A stretch of DNA of 64,000 bases, taken from NCBI GenBank assembly GCA_009885825.1, contig VFJY01000065.1, positions 1 through 64,000 on the forward strand. Direction: 5' to 3'. Of the stretch, positions 45,374-57,172 are shown one piece after another. Below the pieces are notes generated by a model that had not been told where the DNA came from, did no database searches, and saw nothing but the letters and a program-made list of their open reading frames with translations. The DNA comes from Rhodobiaceae bacterium (GTDB lineage Bacteria; Pseudomonadota; Alphaproteobacteria; Rhizobiales; Aestuariivirgaceae). Each line of letters begins with the position of its first letter. Position 1 is the first letter of the stretch. Both the position numbers and the translations under genes were made by a program.

Positions 45374-48130
45374 CTATTTGTTCCCCTCAGGCGCCGGTTC
45401 CAGGACTTTCATCAGTTCCTTTTCAATCTGCTGGTGCCGGGCCGGGCTCACAATCTTGCCGCCCGTCAGATCGGTCACATAAAATACGTCTATTGCTTTC
45501 TCGCCAAAGGTGGTGACATGGGCCGAAGCGATATTGAGGCTCAAGTGAAACAGGCTGTCCGTCAAATGATAGAGCAGGCCGATGCGGTCCAGCCCGTTGA
45601 TTTCAATGACGGTGAAGCGGTTGGAGGATTGGTTGTCGATGATGACGCGTGGCGTCACCGAAAACGCCTTGATGCGCGGGCGGTTCTGGCCGGCGCTGGC
45701 CACCGCGTCCCTGAGCCGCAACTGGCCATGCAGCGATTTTTGGATGATTTCGGCCACCCGCTCGGCGCGGCGCTGCTCGTCGTCCTCGGTTGAAAATTCC
45801 CGCTGGATGAGAATGGTGTCAAGCGCCATGCCATCGGTTGTGGTGAAGATCTGCGCGCCAACGATATTGGCGCTGGCCGCGGCGCAGGCGCCCGTGATCA
45901 GCGCCAGCAACCGCGGATGGTCCGGCGCATAGATCGTAAGCTCGGTGATGGCGGTGAATTCATCCGTGTGGATTTTGGTCAGGACCGAGCGCGGCTCGGC
46001 GCTCTCAATCAGCGCCTGATGGGTTATTTGCTTCTGCAAATTCACATTCAGCCAATAGGCATCATAGTGCCTTGAGGTTGCTGTCTTGACCTGCTCTTCG
46101 GACCACTGGGGAAAATGCGACAGAAAAAGATTCTGCGATTCTGTCACCCGAATCTTCCGCGAGCTTCCCGTGTGCCCGCCGGTGAGCACGGGTTCAGCTT
46201 CCGAGTACAGGTTCCGCAGCAACTGGCCCTTCCAGCCATTCCACACGCCGGGGCCAACGGCGCGAATATCAACGACCGTCAGGATCAGCAGCAGCTTCAG
46301 CCGCTCCGGGCTTTGCACGATCGCCGTGAAATCCAGGATCGTCTTGAAGTCATTGATATCGCGCATCTGCGCCGTTTCGCTCATCAGCAGATGGTGGCGG
46401 ACGAGCCAGGCCGTCGTCTCTGTTTCTTCCGGCGTCAGCCCCAGCCGCGGGCCCAGCGACCTGGCGATGCGTTCGCCCGCGATGGAATGTTCCTCCGTCC
46501 GGCCTTTGGCGATATCATGCAGCAGCGCTGCCAAATAAAGCGGCCGCCGGCTCTTGAGGGTTGGAAATATTCCGGCGGCCAGAGGATGTTCTTCCGAGAG
46601 ACTGCCTTTTTCAATCGCGGCCAGCGCCCCCACCGCCCGGATGAGATGCTCGTCGACCGTGTAGTGGTGATACATGTTGAACTGCATCATCGCCACGATG
46701 CGGCCGAACTCCGGAATGAACCGGCCCAGCACGCCGGCTTCATTCATCATGCGCAGAAGTGTTTCGGCGGTTTCACTGTTGGTCAGCATGTCAAGAAACA
46801 AGCCGTTGGCTTCCGGGTTGCCGCACACCGCCTTGTCGATCAGGGGCAGCGACTGGCGCACGGCCTTGAGCGCATCGGGGTGAATTTCGGCCCCATGGGC
46901 GCTGGCGACTGAAAACAGGCGGACGAGATTGACGGGGTCATCATCAAAGGCCCGAGGGTTTGCCAGGGCGATGCGGCCGCTTTCAAAACGGAAGTTCCGG
47001 TTCTCCAAGCCTTTCCCGGCCGCGCGCGACTTGAGCCTCCCCATCATGCGGCTCAGCATCGGCACATCCTTGACCTGCCGCGCCTCAAGGCTGGCGCAAA
47101 AGATGCGGGTCAAATCCCCCACTTCCTTGGCGATCAGGAAATAATGCTTCATGAAGCGTTCGACATTTTTGAGGCCTGCGTGCGACTGATAGCCCAACCT
47201 CGCAGCCAGCTCTGACTGGCGATCGAAACTCAAGCGGTCCTCGCCGCGTCCGGAAACGAAATGCAACTGGCAGCGCACCGCCCAGAGGAAATTCTCGCAT
47301 TTCTGAAACCGCGCCAGTTCTTCCGCCGTGAAAGCGCCCTTTTCGGCAAGCTCATCGGGAGAGTTGGCGTCGTGAATAAACTTGGCGATCCAGAACAGCG
47401 TGTGAAGATCGCGAAGCCCTCCCTTGCCATCCTTCAAATCGGGCTCAACCATATAACGGCTCTCGCCGCTCTTGGCCAGCCGGGCATCCCTTTCCGCCAA
47501 TTTGTCAGCCACAAATTTCCGCGCCCCCGCCTGCACAATGTCGCGGCGGAAGGCCTGCTGCATCTGATCGCTCAGCGCCCGGTTGCCGCAAATAAGCCGC
47601 GCCTCCAGGATAGAAGTCAGAATGGTGTTGTCGGTCTTGGCCAGCCGGATGCATTCCTCGGTGCTGCGGGTGGCATGCCCAACCTTCAGCCGCAAGTCCC
47701 ACAGGGTGTAGAGGATGAATTCGATGATCCGGCCCGTTCGCTCATCCTGTTTTCCGCGCAGCAGAAACAGCAGGTCGATGTCCGATCCCGGCGCCAGCGT
47801 GCCGCGGCCATAGCCGCCGGTTGCGATAATGGCCAATTCCTGCGCCACGCCTGCATGGATTTTGCCGTGCAAAAATTCATAGAGTGTATGGATGATTTCA
47901 TCCTGGATATAGGAAAGGTGCTTGGCGCATTGGGTTCCCTTGCCATCGCTCAGCAGGCGCCGCTCCGCTTCGGTTCTGCCCGTGTTCAAATATTCCTTCA
48001 GAATGCCAACCAGCGTCGGGCGCAGCTTCACGAGGTCAGAGCCTGAAGCGGCAAAGCTTTCACTGAAGGCCGCTTGCAAAGTGGCCACATCAATCAGCCT
48101 TTCGGGGTGGGAAATGGACCTGGCCTTCAT
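45374..48130 (-). CDS. glnD: PII uridylyltransferase / uridylyl-removing enzyme
   Basis: Senses glutamine and modifies PII proteins to control nitrogen metabolism. 918 residues. Nucleotidyltransferase motif GGYGRGTLAPGSDIDL at about 105-120; HD phosphohydrolase motif HDIAKGRTEEHS in the middle (uridylyl removal); two C-terminal ACT domains (from about 700 and 815) that bind glutamine. The start overlaps the mutS stop (ATGA). No glnB or amt gene is nearby. The mutS-glnD-murJ-trpS order is characteristic of the Hyphomicrobiales. Confidence 0.97.
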   Translation of the reverse strand: MKARSISHPERLIDVATLQAAFSESFAASGSDLVKLRPTLVGILKEYLNTGRTEAERRLLSDGKGTQCAKHLSYIQDEIIHTLYEFLHGKIHAGVAQELAIIATGGYGRGTLAPGSDIDLLFLLRGKQDERTGRIIEFILYTLWDLRLKVGHATRSTEECIRLAKTDNTILTSILEARLICGNRALSDQMQQAFRRDIVQAGARKFVADKLAERDARLAKSGESRYMVEPDLKDGKGGLRDLHTLFWIAKFIHDANSPDELAEKGAFTAEELARFQKCENFLWAVRCQLHFVSGRGEDRLSFDRQSELAARLGYQSHAGLKNVERFMKHYFLIAKEVGDLTRIFCASLEARQVKDVPMLSRMMGRLKSRAAGKGLENRNFRFESGRIALANPRAFDDDPVNLVRLFSVASAHGAEIHPDALKAVRQSLPLIDKAVCGNPEANGLFLDMLTNSETAETLLRMMNEAGVLGRFIPEFGRIVAMMQFNMYHHYTVDEHLIRAVGALAAIEKGSLSEEHPLAAGIFPTLKSRRPLYLAALLHDIAKGRTEEHSIAGERIARSLGPRLGLTPEETETTAWLVRHHLLMSETAQMRDINDFKTILDFTAIVQSPERLKLLLILTVVDIRAVGPGVWNGWKGQLLRNLYSEAEPVLTGGHTGSSRKIRVTESQNLFLSHFPQWSEEQVKTATSRHYDAYWLNVNLQKQITHQALIESAEPRSVLTKIHTDEFTAITELTIYAPDHPRLLALITGACAAASANIVGAQIFTTTDGMALDTILIQREFSTEDDEQRRAERVAEIIQKSLHGQLRLRDAVASAGQNRPRIKAFSVTPRVIIDNQSSNRFTVIEINGLDRIGLLYHLTDSLFHLSLNIASAHVTTFGEKAIDVFYVTDLTGGKIVSPARHQQIEKELMKVLEPAPEGNK

Positions 48131-50820
48131 CCCCTGACCTGCAGCTTGGCCTTAAGCGCATAGAGAAACGCCAGCGCATCGCGCGGTGTCAATTCATCGG
48201 GTGCAACACCCGCCAGCATCGTTTCAATCTCGCTGGGCCCCGGTTGGCGACTGGCTTCGTGATGCGGCCGCGCTGCAGAAAACAGCGGCAGATCGTCAAT
48301 CAGCGTTTCCCGCTTGATGGCGCGGTCGCTCTTTTCGAGCTGGGCCAATATGGTGGAGGCCCGCTGGGTGACGCTTTGCGGCAACCCGGCGAGTTTGGCC
48401 ACCTGAACGCCATAGGAACGGTCTGCCACACCGGCCACAACTTCATGCAGGAATATCACATCCCCATGCCATTCGCGCACCTTCACCGTGGCGTTTGAAA
48501 GGCCTGCGAGCTTGGAAGCAAGCGCCGTCAACTCATGATAATGCGTGGCGAACAAGGCCCGGCACTGATTGACCTCATGCAGGTGCTCGACCGTGGCCCA
48601 GGCAATGGAAAGCCCGTCGAAAGTTGCCGTTCCGCGCCCGATCTCATCCAGAATGACCAGCGAATGCCGCGTGGCCTGATTGAGAATGGCTGCTGTCTCA
48701 ACCATCTCGACCATGAATGTCGAGCGCCCCCGCGCCAGGTCATCGGCAGCGCCCACCCGGCTGAACAGCCGGTCAACAACCCCGATGTGGGCGGAGGTTG
48801 CCGGAACATAGGAACCCATCTGGGCCATAATGACGATCAGCGCATTCTGCCGGAGGTAGGTGGATTTGCCCGCCATGTTTGGCCCCGTCAAAAGCCAGAG
48901 CCTGCGGGCATCCGCCGAAAGATCGCAATCATTGGCGATGAACGGGCTTTCCGCCTTTTTCTGCAGGACTTGCTCGGCGACCGGATGGCGCCCTCCCGCT
49001 ATTTTGAACGCGCGGGAATTGTCAATCCGGGGCCGCGCGTATCTCTGCCGCGACGCCAGCTCGCTCAAGGCGGAAGCCACATCAATGGCGGCGAGCGCTG
49101 CCGCGATTTTCGAAATCGCCTCTTTGGCGCCCGCGACACCCGCCGCAAACTCATTGAATATTTCCAGCTCAATGGCCAGCGCCCGTTCCGCCGCTGAGGC
49201 GATGCGCTGCTCAAGCTGTGAGAGTTCGACGGTTGTGAACCGCATGGCGTTGGCGACCGTCTGGCGATGGATGAATTCACCCATGAATTTTTCGCCTTGC
49301 AGGCTGGCGGCGTTCTGCGCCGCAACCTCGATGAAATAGCCAATCATGTTGTTGTGGCGGATTTTCAGATTCTTGACCGCTGTTTTTTCCGCGTATTGGG
49401 TTTGCAGGTCAGCGATGATCCGCCGCGTGTCGTCCCGCAGAAGCCGCGCGCTGTCCAATTCCGCATGAAAGTCTTTCCGGATGAAATTTCCGTCCCGCGC
49501 CAGCAGCGGAAGCTCATCGGCGAGGCCCTGCGTCAGGCGGTGAACAACCTGATGCGGAATGTCCTTGATGAGTGTTTTGGCAGCCGCGAGATTTGCCGGC
49601 AATTGATCCACATCGCGGTCAGCGTTCAGCATCCCGCCTATTTCATCGGCGCAATTCAACCCGTCGCGAATGGCCGCCAGATCGCGCGGACCGCCCCTTC
49701 CCAGCGACAAGCGGCCGAGCGCCCGCTCAAGATCAGGCATGGCCTTGAGTCTTTTCCTGGCGTTTTCCCGGAGGTCTGGGGCGTTTCCAAAAAAACCAAT
49801 CTCGTCCAGCCGCGCTTCGATGGCCGGAACCTGATCCAGCGGCTGTCCCAGCCGGCTGGCCAGCAGCCTGGCGCCTGCGGCAGTCACCGTCAGGTCAATG
49901 ACGGAAAGCAGGCTGCCGTCTTTTTCGCCCGAGAGCTTGCGTGTCAGCTCAAGATTGGCCCGCGTTGCCGCGTCAATCAAAAGGCCGGTCCGCCCGTCCA
50001 GCTTTGTGGGCTGGCGAAGATAAGGCGCGTTTCCAACCTGGGTCAGAAGGATGTAATCGAGAAGTCCGCCTAAGCTCGCGATCTCGGCCCGTGAAAAATT
50101 TCCAAACGCATCCACCGCCGCCACGCCAAAATGTTTATTCAGCCGCCGCTCAGCGGAAGCGCTGTCAAAGCGCGAGTTGGAAAGGCCGGTGATCGCGGCG
50201 CCTGTTGACTCGAGCATCCCGTTGACCGCGCCGTCGCCCCGCAGGCTTTCGGCCACGATGATCTCACTGGGCTCCAGCCGCGCCAGCTCGGCGGGCAAGC
50301 GCTTGGCATCCGTCAACACAACGGAAAACTCGCCCGAAGAAATATCAGCCCAGGCGAGCGCCATTTCCTGGTCGCCCCTGATGGCAGCCAGCGCCGCCAC
50401 ATAATTATTGGCCCGCGATTCAAGCAGGGTGTCTTCGGTGAGTGTTCCCGGTGTGACCAGGCGCACCACGCTGCGGCGAACCACAGACTTGCTGCCCCGC
50501 TTCTTTGCTTCCGCCGGATCCTCCATCTGCTCGCAAACCGCGACCCGGTGCTCCAGCCTGATGAGTTTCTGCAAATATTGATCAGCCGCGTGAACGGGAA
50601 CGCCGCACATGGCGATGTCAGCGCCCAGGTGCTTTCCCCGCTTGGTGAGCGCGATTCCCAGGGCGCGCGAGGCAGTTTCCGCGTCCTCAAAGAACAGCTC
50701 GTAAAAATCTCCCATGCGGTAGAACAGCAGATAACCCGGATAGGCCGCCTTGATTTCAAGGAATTGCGCCATCATGGGCGTGGGCGCGTTTTCCTGGGGA
50801 GCTGTCGTCATGTCGTTCAT
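48127..50820 (-). CDS. mutS: DNA mismatch repair protein MutS
   Basis: Recognises mismatches and starts repair with MutL. 897 residues. The mismatch-binding Phe-x-Glu is in [14 protein letters not shown] near residue 40. Walker [10 protein letters not shown] is near 643, followed by [25 protein letters not shown] and [13 protein letters not shown]. Length and domain order are normal. It is divergent from maeB across 124 bases, a conserved neighbourhood in this order. Confidence 0.97.
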   Translation of the reverse strand: MNDMTTAPQENAPTPMMAQFLEIKAAYPGYLLFYRMGDFYELFFEDAETASRALGIALTKRGKHLGADIAMCGVPVHAADQYLQKLIRLEHRVAVCEQMEDPAEAKKRGSKSVVRRSVVRLVTPGTLTEDTLLESRANNYVAALAAIRGDQEMALAWADISSGEFSVVLTDAKRLPAELARLEPSEIIVAESLRGDGAVNGMLESTGAAITGLSNSRFDSASAERRLNKHFGVAAVDAFGNFSRAEIASLGGLLDYILLTQVGNAPYLRQPTKLDGRTGLLIDAATRANLELTRKLSGEKDGSLLSVIDLTVTAAGARLLASRLGQPLDQVPAIEARLDEIGFFGNAPDLRENARKRLKAMPDLERALGRLSLGRGGPRDLAAIRDGLNCADEIGGMLNADRDVDQLPANLAAAKTLIKDIPHQVVHRLTQGLADELPLLARDGNFIRKDFHAELDSARLLRDDTRRIIADLQTQYAEKTAVKNLKIRHNNMIGYFIEVAAQNAASLQGEKFMGEFIHRQTVANAMRFTTVELSQLEQRIASAAERALAIELEIFNEFAAGVAGAKEAISKIAAALAAIDVASALSELASRQRYARPRIDNSRAFKIAGGRHPVAEQVLQKKAESPFIANDCDLSADARRLWLLTGPNMAGKSTYLRQNALIVIMAQMGSYVPATSAHIGVVDRLFSRVGAADDLARGRSTFMVEMVETAAILNQATRHSLVILDEIGRGTATFDGLSIAWATVEHLHEVNQCRALFATHYHELTALASKLAGLSNATVKVREWHGDVIFLHEVVAGVADRSYGVQVAKLAGLPQSVTQRASTILAQLEKSDRAIKRETLIDDLPLFSAARPHHEASRQPGPSEIETMLAGVAPDELTPRDALAFLYALKAKLQVRG

Positions 50821-50881
50821 GGCCCGTCTATATCAGATATCGCCGCGAATCCGACATACCCCCTGTCATGAATTTAGAGGC

Positions 50882-50910
50882 TTGAGGATTGTAGGCTGCG
50901 CCCCTAGTCT
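50882..50910 (+). promoter_or_regulatory. Candidate promoter for maeB
   Basis: TTGAGG (50882-50887), 17-base spacer, TAGTCT (50905-50910), within the mutS/maeB divergent gap. The -10 is weak. Leader would be about 28 bases. Confidence 0.35.
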
Positions 50911-50944
50911 AACCCGCTACAAACAGGTCCAGAACAGGTGGTTG

Positions 50945-53224
50945 ATGTCCAACGATATGAAGATCAGCAAACGGCCATCGATTACCGATGAAGAAGCGCT
51001 CGAGTTTCACAGCCGCGGCAAGCCCGGAAAGCTGGAAATCAATCCGACCAAGCCCATGGCAACGCAGCGCGATTTGTCATTGGCTTATAGCCCCGGCGTG
51101 GCCGTGCCCGTGCGGGCCATCGCTGATAATCCGGATGCAGCCTATGACTATACTGCCAAGGGAAACCTCGTGGCGGTCATCACCAATGGCACGGCTATTT
51201 TGGGCCTGGGCGATCTTGGTGCGTTGGCTTCAAAGCCGGTGATGGAGGGGAAAGCCGTTCTCTTCAAGCGCTTTGCCGATGTCGACTCCATTGATCTGGA
51301 AGTCGACACCAGGGACGTTGACGAATTTATCGGCGCCGTGCGCTATCTTGGACCCTCGTTTGGCGGCATCAATCTTGAGGACATCAAGGCGCCCGAATGC
51401 TTTATGATTGAGCAGCGGTTGCGCGAACTCATGGATATTCCGGTTTTTCATGATGATCAGCACGGCACGGCGATTATCGCGACCGCCGGCCTCATCAATG
51501 CTCTCCATATTACCAAGCGCGACATCAAGAATTTCAAGCTGGTTTGCAATGGGGCTGGTGCCGCGGCGATTGCCTGCGTTGAACTGATAAAATCCATGGG
51601 TGTGCCAGCCGAAAACATCATTCTCGCTGATTCCAAGGGCGTGGTTTACCAGGGCCGCACCGAAGGCATGAACCAGTGGAAATCCGCCCATGCGACGCCC
51701 ACCAAGGCCCGCAGCCTGGCGGACGCCATGGCAGGTGCGGATGTTTTCTTTGGCCTGTCCGTTGCCGGCGCCTTGACGCCCGCCATGGTGAAAAGCATGG
51801 CGAAGAACCCGATTATTTTTGCCATGGCAAATCCCGATCCGGAAATCCTGCCGGAGGAAGTTTCAAAAATAAGGTCAGACGCCATCATGGCCACGGGCCG
51901 CTCGGACTATCCCAACCAGGTGAACAACGTCCTGGGCTTTCCCTATATCTTCAGGGGTGCCCTGGATGTTCGCGCCCGCACCATCAATGAGGAAATGAAG
52001 ATCGCGGCGGCCCATGCGCTGGCCAGCCTTGCCCGCGAGGATGTGCCCGATGAAGTGGCCGCCGCCTATCACGGCTCGCGCCTGACATTTGGCCCGGAAT
52101 ATCTGATCCCTGTGCCGTTTGATCCCCGCCTGATTTCAACCATTCCGGTGGCGGTCGCAAAAGCCGCCATGGAAAGCGGCGTGGCACGCAAGCATCTGGC
52201 GGACTTGACCGAATACGCGGCCCAGCTGTCCGCCCGGCTCGATCCAATAGCTGGAACACTGCAGGCGGTTTTTGATCAGGTGAGATCCAAGCCCAAGCGC
52301 GTCGTCTTTGCCGAGGGCGAGGAAGACCGCATGATCCGCGCCGCCAACAGTTTTGCCCATGCGGGCCTTGGCAAGGCCATTCTCATTGGCCGGGAAACCG
52401 AGATCGCCAACACCCTCAAAGCCAGTGGCCTGGAGCTTCACGAAGACGTTGAAATTCTCAATGCCCGCATAACCGATCGCAACGTCGATTATGCCAATTA
52501 CCTCTATGAGCGCCTGCAGCGCATCGGTTTTTTGTTTCGCGACTGCCAGCGCTTTGTCAATCAGGACCGCAACGTCTTCGCCGCCTGCATGGTGGCCTTG
52601 GGCGACGCCGATGCGCTGGTGACCGGTCTCACGCGCAATTTCTCGGTGGCTCTCGATAACGTGCGCCGCGCCATTGATAACCGTCCCGGTCACAGGCCCA
52701 TAGGCGTGTCCATGGCGCTGGTGCGCGGCCGCACGGTGTTCATTGCCGATACGTCAATCCATGAACTGCCAACAGCCGATGAACTGGCCGACATCGCCCA
52801 GGAAGCCGCAGGCGTGGCGCGCCGCTTTGGCTACGAGCCGCGAGTCGCTTTCCTGTCCTATTCCACCTTTGGCTACCCAAGGGGCGAGCGTGCCGAATAT
52901 GTGAGAAACGCCGTTGCCATACTCGACAGGCGAAATGTTGATTTCGAGTATGATGGGGAAATGGCAGCCGATGTCGCCCTTTCGAGAGACGCCATGGCCC
53001 AATACCCATTCTGCCGCTTGACGGCGCCTGCAAATGTGCTGGTGATGCCGGCAGCCCATTCCGCCTCGATCTCGACCAAAATGTTGCAGCAGCTGGGGGG
53101 CATCACGGTTGTGGGACCACTCCTCACAGGCCTGGCCAAGCCGGTTCAGATCGCCTCCATGTCGGCCACAACCACCGATATCGTAAATCTTGCAGCGATA
53201 GCCGCCTTCGATATCAACCGGTGA
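50945..53224 (+). CDS. maeB: NADP-dependent malic enzyme with phosphotransacetylase-like C-terminal domain
   Basis: Decarboxylates malate to pyruvate with NADP. 759 residues from ATG 50945, the usual MaeB length; the long upstream extension overlapping mutS is rejected. The malic-enzyme part (1 to about 430) has the YSPGVAVP motif, [10 protein letters not shown] with metal and substrate residues, and NADP loop [10 protein letters not shown]. The C-terminal part (about 430-759) resembles phosphate acetyltransferase and is thought to be regulatory (acetyl-CoA) rather than catalytic. Overlaps the end of the convergent acyltransferase gene by 11 bases. Confidence 0.95.
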   Translation: MSNDMKISKRPSITDEEALEFHSRGKPGKLEINPTKPMATQRDLSLAYSPGVAVPVRAIADNPDAAYDYTAKGNLVAVITNGTAILGLGDLGALASKPVMEGKAVLFKRFADVDSIDLEVDTRDVDEFIGAVRYLGPSFGGINLEDIKAPECFMIEQRLRELMDIPVFHDDQHGTAIIATAGLINALHITKRDIKNFKLVCNGAGAAAIACVELIKSMGVPAENIILADSKGVVYQGRTEGMNQWKSAHATPTKARSLADAMAGADVFFGLSVAGALTPAMVKSMAKNPIIFAMANPDPEILPEEVSKIRSDAIMATGRSDYPNQVNNVLGFPYIFRGALDVRARTINEEMKIAAAHALASLAREDVPDEVAAAYHGSRLTFGPEYLIPVPFDPRLISTIPVAVAKAAMESGVARKHLADLTEYAAQLSARLDPIAGTLQAVFDQVRSKPKRVVFAEGEEDRMIRAANSFAHAGLGKAILIGRETEIANTLKASGLELHEDVEILNARITDRNVDYANYLYERLQRIGFLFRDCQRFVNQDRNVFAACMVALGDADALVTGLTRNFSVALDNVRRAIDNRPGHRPIGVSMALVRGRTVFIADTSIHELPTADELADIAQEAAGVARRFGYEPRVAFLSYSTFGYPRGERAEYVRNAVAILDRRNVDFEYDGEMAADVALSRDAMAQYPFCRLTAPANVLVMPAAHSASISTKMLQQLGGITVVGPLLTGLAKPVQIASMSATTTDIVNLAAIAAFDINR

Positions 53225-54089
53225 TGGCTTCGTCGGGCTGGCCAAAATGCGCGAAATAGCGTGGGCTGATATTTGCGACAGGCAGAATGATGAGAACGTC
53301 AGTGGTATTGAACTGCCAGTCTATCACCGCCCCTTCACCGATGTAGCATCCCAGGCGGAGATATCCCTTGATCAGGGGTGGAAGGGTCTTCAAGGCCGTT
53401 TTGGCGTCCAACCCATTCGCGCCCTCTGATTTCATTTCAACATAACGCTCCGGCAGGGCGCGCGCATTCCATTCCGGCGGTGCCTTGCAATTTCGCGCCA
53501 GAAAATCCAGTGTCAGCGCATGTTGCGCCACGTCAACACCATCGAGACTGGCGCAGCCCAGCATCACGTCCAGCCCATGCTGCCTGACATAGTTCCAAAT
53601 CCCCTGCCACAGCAACTCAACCACAGGCTTTGTGCGGTATTCCTTCAGCACGCAGGATCTTCCAAGCTCGAGAAAGCTCAGCTCCGGTTTTGAGGCCAAA
53701 AGAGGCGCGAGATCAAATTCACTCTGCGTGTAAAAACCACCATTTTCCTGCGCAACATCCTGCCGCAACAGGCGGTAAGTCCCCACCATTTCACCATCAT
53801 GAACCGCGAACCGCGATTGTTGGCCGACAGGTGTCTGGTTTACGACAACAAGGTGATCGCAGATATCATCAAAGTGATCGGCATCCATCCGTGATTGCGA
53901 GGCGCTTTCGCTGGGAGACGCGCTCAATTCCTCGTAAAAAACCTGGTAACGCAGCCTTTGCGCGATGGCAACCTCTCCGCTTGATTGGGCCAATCGCACG
54001 CACAAGCCGCTGCGGCCTCCCAAGACATTCAAAGCTGGCTGCTGATAGTTCACTAGATAGGGCTCCCTGATCTTCCCATATCTTGCCAT
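53214..54089 (-). CDS. OlsB-like N-acyltransferase (GNAT/hemolysin-like)
   Basis: 291 residues. The sequence follows OlsB, which N-acylates ornithine from acyl-ACP in ornithine-lipid synthesis: [21 protein letters not shown] near the N-terminus, [42 protein letters not shown] and the C-terminal [16 protein letters not shown] stretch. No olsA lies next to it; in many relatives olsA is elsewhere or adjacent, so the assignment rests on sequence alone. Membrane-peripheral. It follows the hybrid kinase by 34 bases, suggesting one transcript. Confidence 0.8.
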   Translation of the reverse strand: MARYGKIREPYLVNYQQPALNVLGGRSGLCVRLAQSSGEVAIAQRLRYQVFYEELSASPSESASQSRMDADHFDDICDHLVVVNQTPVGQQSRFAVHDGEMVGTYRLLRQDVAQENGGFYTQSEFDLAPLLASKPELSFLELGRSCVLKEYRTKPVVELLWQGIWNYVRQHGLDVMLGCASLDGVDVAQHALTLDFLARNCKAPPEWNARALPERYVEMKSEGANGLDAKTALKTLPPLIKGYLRLGCYIGEGAVIDWQFNTTDVLIILPVANISPRYFAHFGQPDEAITG

Positions 54090-54123
54090 AAACCGGCCAA
54101 TTGTGAAAGTTCTGTAACGACGC

Positions 54124-56016
54124 TCAGGCGGCGGTTTTCAGCCTGAGCAGCTTTGCCATGGCGTCTTCCAGGTCATGCTGGTCAAATGGCTTGGAAAGAT
54201 GTCCATCCATGCCTGCGGCAATGCATTCCTCATAATGCTCGCGCCGTGCGTTTGCCGTAAGCGCCAGAATAGGCAGTCTTTTCTTGGGCTTTTGTTTCAG
54301 TTCCTGGGCGCGCACCCTTTTTGTTGTCTCAAGCCCGTCCAGATCCGGCATTTCGACGTCCATCAACGCCAGATCGAATGGGCCCTTTTTATCCAGCGCC
54401 TTGAGAAACTGCTGCCCCGAGGTCACGTGGTGAACATTGTGTCCGGCCTTTTCCAGTATCGTTTTGGCAAGTACCGCGTTGACGGGATTATCTTCAGCAA
54501 GAATGATTTTGAAGCGGTGTCGCGCATCAGGGGTCTTCACGATATTGCGGAGTTTACGCACCGCCGTGTCGATCACGCGAAAATCCGGTGAAGTGAGTTG
54601 ACGAACAACAGTTGCCTTTCGAATTGGCTTGAGCAGGTAACCCGCAAACGGACGCTCGAGGAATTCCTTCGAATTCCGCCGCTGCTCGGCCTGCATCAAG
54701 ACCCAAACCTGCTTGGCGCTTCCGTTGTCTTTTTTCAAGCGCTTGGCCCACCTCCGAAGCTCGCTTGCAAAACATAAGTCGCAAATGATCGTGGCTTTCT
54801 GGCGTTGCGGCTTTGCGGCCAACGAAGTTTTCACGTCCGCCGGAGCCGGCAATATCTTCACGGTGGCGCCAAGTTCCACCAGCAGCGCCTTCAAATGATC
54901 ACGGGTGGGCCCAGCCAATAGCGCCAGTTCGTAAGCTTGCCCCCGCAAAGAAGCAAGACCGGCCGCAGGGCTGGCTGCATCGTGACACGGAAGCTTGACC
55001 ATGAACGTGGAGCCTTGTCCAGGCTTGCTCGAAACAGAGATTTTTCCTTTCATCCCGACGACAATCTTTTTTGTGATCGAGAGGCCAAGGCCGGTGCCCC
55101 CAAACAATCGTTTGGTTGCGTTGCTGGCCTGGGCGTACTCATCAAAAATTCGGGCGATTTCCTCTGAAGTCATGCCAATTCCCGAATCCGCGACTTTGAC
55201 CAAAAGGGAGCGCGAAGCGCCATCATAGTCGACTTCCAACGCGACGCCCCCCCGCTCAGTGAATTTGATCGCGTTGCCGCATAAATTGAACAGGATTTGC
55301 CGCAGCCTGAATTCATCACTCGTGAATGTTGAAGGAACAGCCGGCGTGACCCGGCAAGAAATCTCGATGCCCTTGGCATGGGCGCGGGGCGCCAGCAGTT
55401 CGGTGACGCCTTCTATGAGTTCCAAAAGATCAAAGGGTTTGCTCTCGAAGTCAAAATGACCTGATTCAATTTTCGAAGTATCCAGAATCTCGTCGATGAT
55501 TGACAGGAGAGTTCGCCCTGAGGCATCGGCGGCCCGCGCGTAGCTTTCCTGCTCAGGCGTCAATTGTGTTTCGCGCAGCAGCCCCAGCATGCCGATGACG
55601 CCATTCATCGGGGTGCGCAACTCATGGCTCATTGTCGCAAGAAATTTGGATTTCACGCGGCTTGATGTTTCCGCCTGCGCCCGTGCCTGCTGCAGGGCGG
55701 TGATTGTTGTCGCAAGCGCCAGCATCCTGCGTTTTGTGACGCGCTGCCAAACAATTGTTCCATACAATACAGCCGACGTCAAAACCAGGGCAGCCAGACT
55801 GAGGTAATGAAGATACGTATGAACAAATGGCGAGTGCTTCCAGACAAGGAGTGCACAAACAGAAAAAACAGCAGCGACCGCGGAAGCCCACAGGACATGT
55901 TGATTAGATTGCGGCGGTTTGAAGCGCTTGTTAAGCTGCATTTCTTCCAACAGCGACGGCTCAAGCCGTTCTGATTTTACGTCCTTGGGGTTGTTTTTTT
56001 GACCGCTTGTTTGCAT
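54124..56016 (-). CDS. Hybrid sensor histidine kinase with two receiver domains
   Basis: About 630 residues from ATG 56016; TTG 56055 and ATG 55941 are other possible starts, and none has a strong ribosome site. Two adjacent membrane helices (about residues 41-60 and 67-90) leave almost no periplasmic sensor. The H-box [23 protein letters not shown]-box [10 protein letters not shown]1 DSGIGM and G2 GTGLGLSI motifs are canonical. A first, diverged receiver-like region (about 355-480) precedes a full C-terminal receiver with [13 protein letters not shown] and the KPF lysine. Target response regulator or phosphotransferase unknown. Upstream of and close to the OlsB-like gene. Confidence 0.88.
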   Translation of the reverse strand: MQTSGQKNNPKDVKSERLEPSLLEEMQLNKRFKPPQSNQHVLWASAVAAVFSVCALLVWKHSPFVHTYLHYLSLAALVLTSAVLYGTIVWQRVTKRRMLALATTITALQQARAQAETSSRVKSKFLATMSHELRTPMNGVIGMLGLLRETQLTPEQESYARAADASGRTLLSIIDEILDTSKIESGHFDFESKPFDLLELIEGVTELLAPRAHAKGIEISCRVTPAVPSTFTSDEFRLRQILFNLCGNAIKFTERGGVALEVDYDGASRSLLVKVADSGIGMTSEEIARIFDEYAQASNATKRLFGGTGLGLSITKKIVVGMKGKISVSSKPGQGSTFMVKLPCHDAASPAAGLASLRGQAYELALLAGPTRDHLKALLVELGATVKILPAPADVKTSLAAKPQRQKATIICDLCFASELRRWAKRLKKDNGSAKQVWVLMQAEQRRNSKEFLERPFAGYLLKPIRKATVVRQLTSPDFRVIDTAVRKLRNIVKTPDARHRFKIILAEDNPVNAVLAKTILEKAGHNVHHVTSGQQFLKALDKKGPFDLALMDVEMPDLDGLETTKRVRAQELKQKPKKRLPILALTANARREHYEECIAAGMDGHLSKPFDQHDLEDAMAKLLRLKTAA

Positions 56017-56128
56017 GTCCGGACAATGCCCGAACTTGGTTGATTGATCCTGCAAAGTATCGGAACATTCTTAAAGAGGTAAATCATTGGTAAAAATTGG
56101 CTACAATTTTAACTGAATTGCCAGGACG

Positions 56129-57172
56129 TCAACACTTGTTGAGGGCAGGTTCCCCGTCAAGATAACGCCGCACTTCTTCCCCAGCCTGTTCAGCCGCATG
56201 GCGAACGGTCTTGACAGAGGCGCCGGCGATATGCGGTGTCAGTGTTACATTGGGAAGCTGCAACAGTGGCCAGTCCATGGGCACAGGTTCTATGGCGAAA
56301 GTCTCCAGCATGGCGCCGCGCAAGTGATTGCTGGCCAAGGCGTCATGCAAGGCATCATAGTCAAGCAGCGGCCCCCGCGCCGTGTTGATGAAATAGGCTC
56401 CCTTCTTCATTTGGGCCAGGGTTTGCCGGTTGATCATCCTTGTCGTTTCCGGAGTAACGCGAGGATGCAGTGAAATCACATCGGATTCCGCCAGAACGTG
56501 TTCCAGGGAAACCTGCAGGACTCCCTCCTTCAAATCATCCACGGCCAACTGCACATAGGGGTCACTCACCAAAATGCGGCACCCGAACGCTTTCAGTAGC
56601 TTAACAACACGTCTGCCGACTTCCCCATAGCCAATCAGGCCGACAGTCAATTCGCTGAGTTCTTCTCCAGCAAGGTCAGCCCTGTAGAGATCGCCGCGCC
56701 ATTCCCCCCGGCGAATTGCGTCATGTCCCCGGGTGATGTTGCGCGTTTCCGCCAGAATGGCGCCAATAGTAAATTCCGCGACGGCCGACGCATTGCGGCC
56801 CGGCGTATTGACCACGGTGACGCCGCGCGCGCGCGTCGCCGCCATGTCGATGTTGACAGGACCGCCCCGCGACACAACCACAAATTTGAGGTTGGGCAAG
56901 CGCTCCAATATGCTGGCAGAAATGGGAGCCAGTTGTGTGACCAGCATTTCCGCATCGCCAGTGAGCGCCACAACGTCGTCCGCCGTGCCGAAATACTCCT
57001 TCAACCCTTCCATGCCATCAACGGCATAGCCGTGCTCCATGGGCACATCGGGCCAGGGAAAATCATGCTTGGCAATTTCAAGCTGATGCAATTTGCAGCG
57101 TTGCAGAATGGCCTGCTCAAACATGTCGGACAGCATGAAGAGATCGCCGATGATCGCAAGCTTACGGGGCAT
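56129..57172 (-). CDS. D-2-hydroxyacid dehydrogenase family protein
   Basis: 347 residues, NAD(P)-dependent. The nucleotide loop GLIGYGEVGRRV (about 175-186) is intact. The catalytic triad is visible as Arg in NTARGPLLD, Glu in ETFAIEPVP and His in TPHIAGASVKT. The start overlaps the kinase stop by 11 bases, so the two enzymes are co-expressed behind the LacI gene. Substrate unknown; by context, a hydroxyacid or phosphorylated hydroxyacid from a sugar or polyol. 4-Phosphoerythronate dehydrogenase (PdxB) is a family member acting on a phosphorylated substrate, but PdxB-specific features are not evident. Confidence 0.85.
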   Translation of the reverse strand: MPRKLAIIGDLFMLSDMFEQAILQRCKLHQLEIAKHDFPWPDVPMEHGYAVDGMEGLKEYFGTADDVVALTGDAEMLVTQLAPISASILERLPNLKFVVVSRGGPVNIDMAATRARGVTVVNTPGRNASAVAEFTIGAILAETRNITRGHDAIRRGEWRGDLYRADLAGEELSELTVGLIGYGEVGRRVVKLLKAFGCRILVSDPYVQLAVDDLKEGVLQVSLEHVLAESDVISLHPRVTPETTRMINRQTLAQMKKGAYFINTARGPLLDYDALHDALASNHLRGAMLETFAIEPVPMDWPLLQLPNVTLTPHIAGASVKTVRHAAEQAGEEVRRYLDGEPALNKC

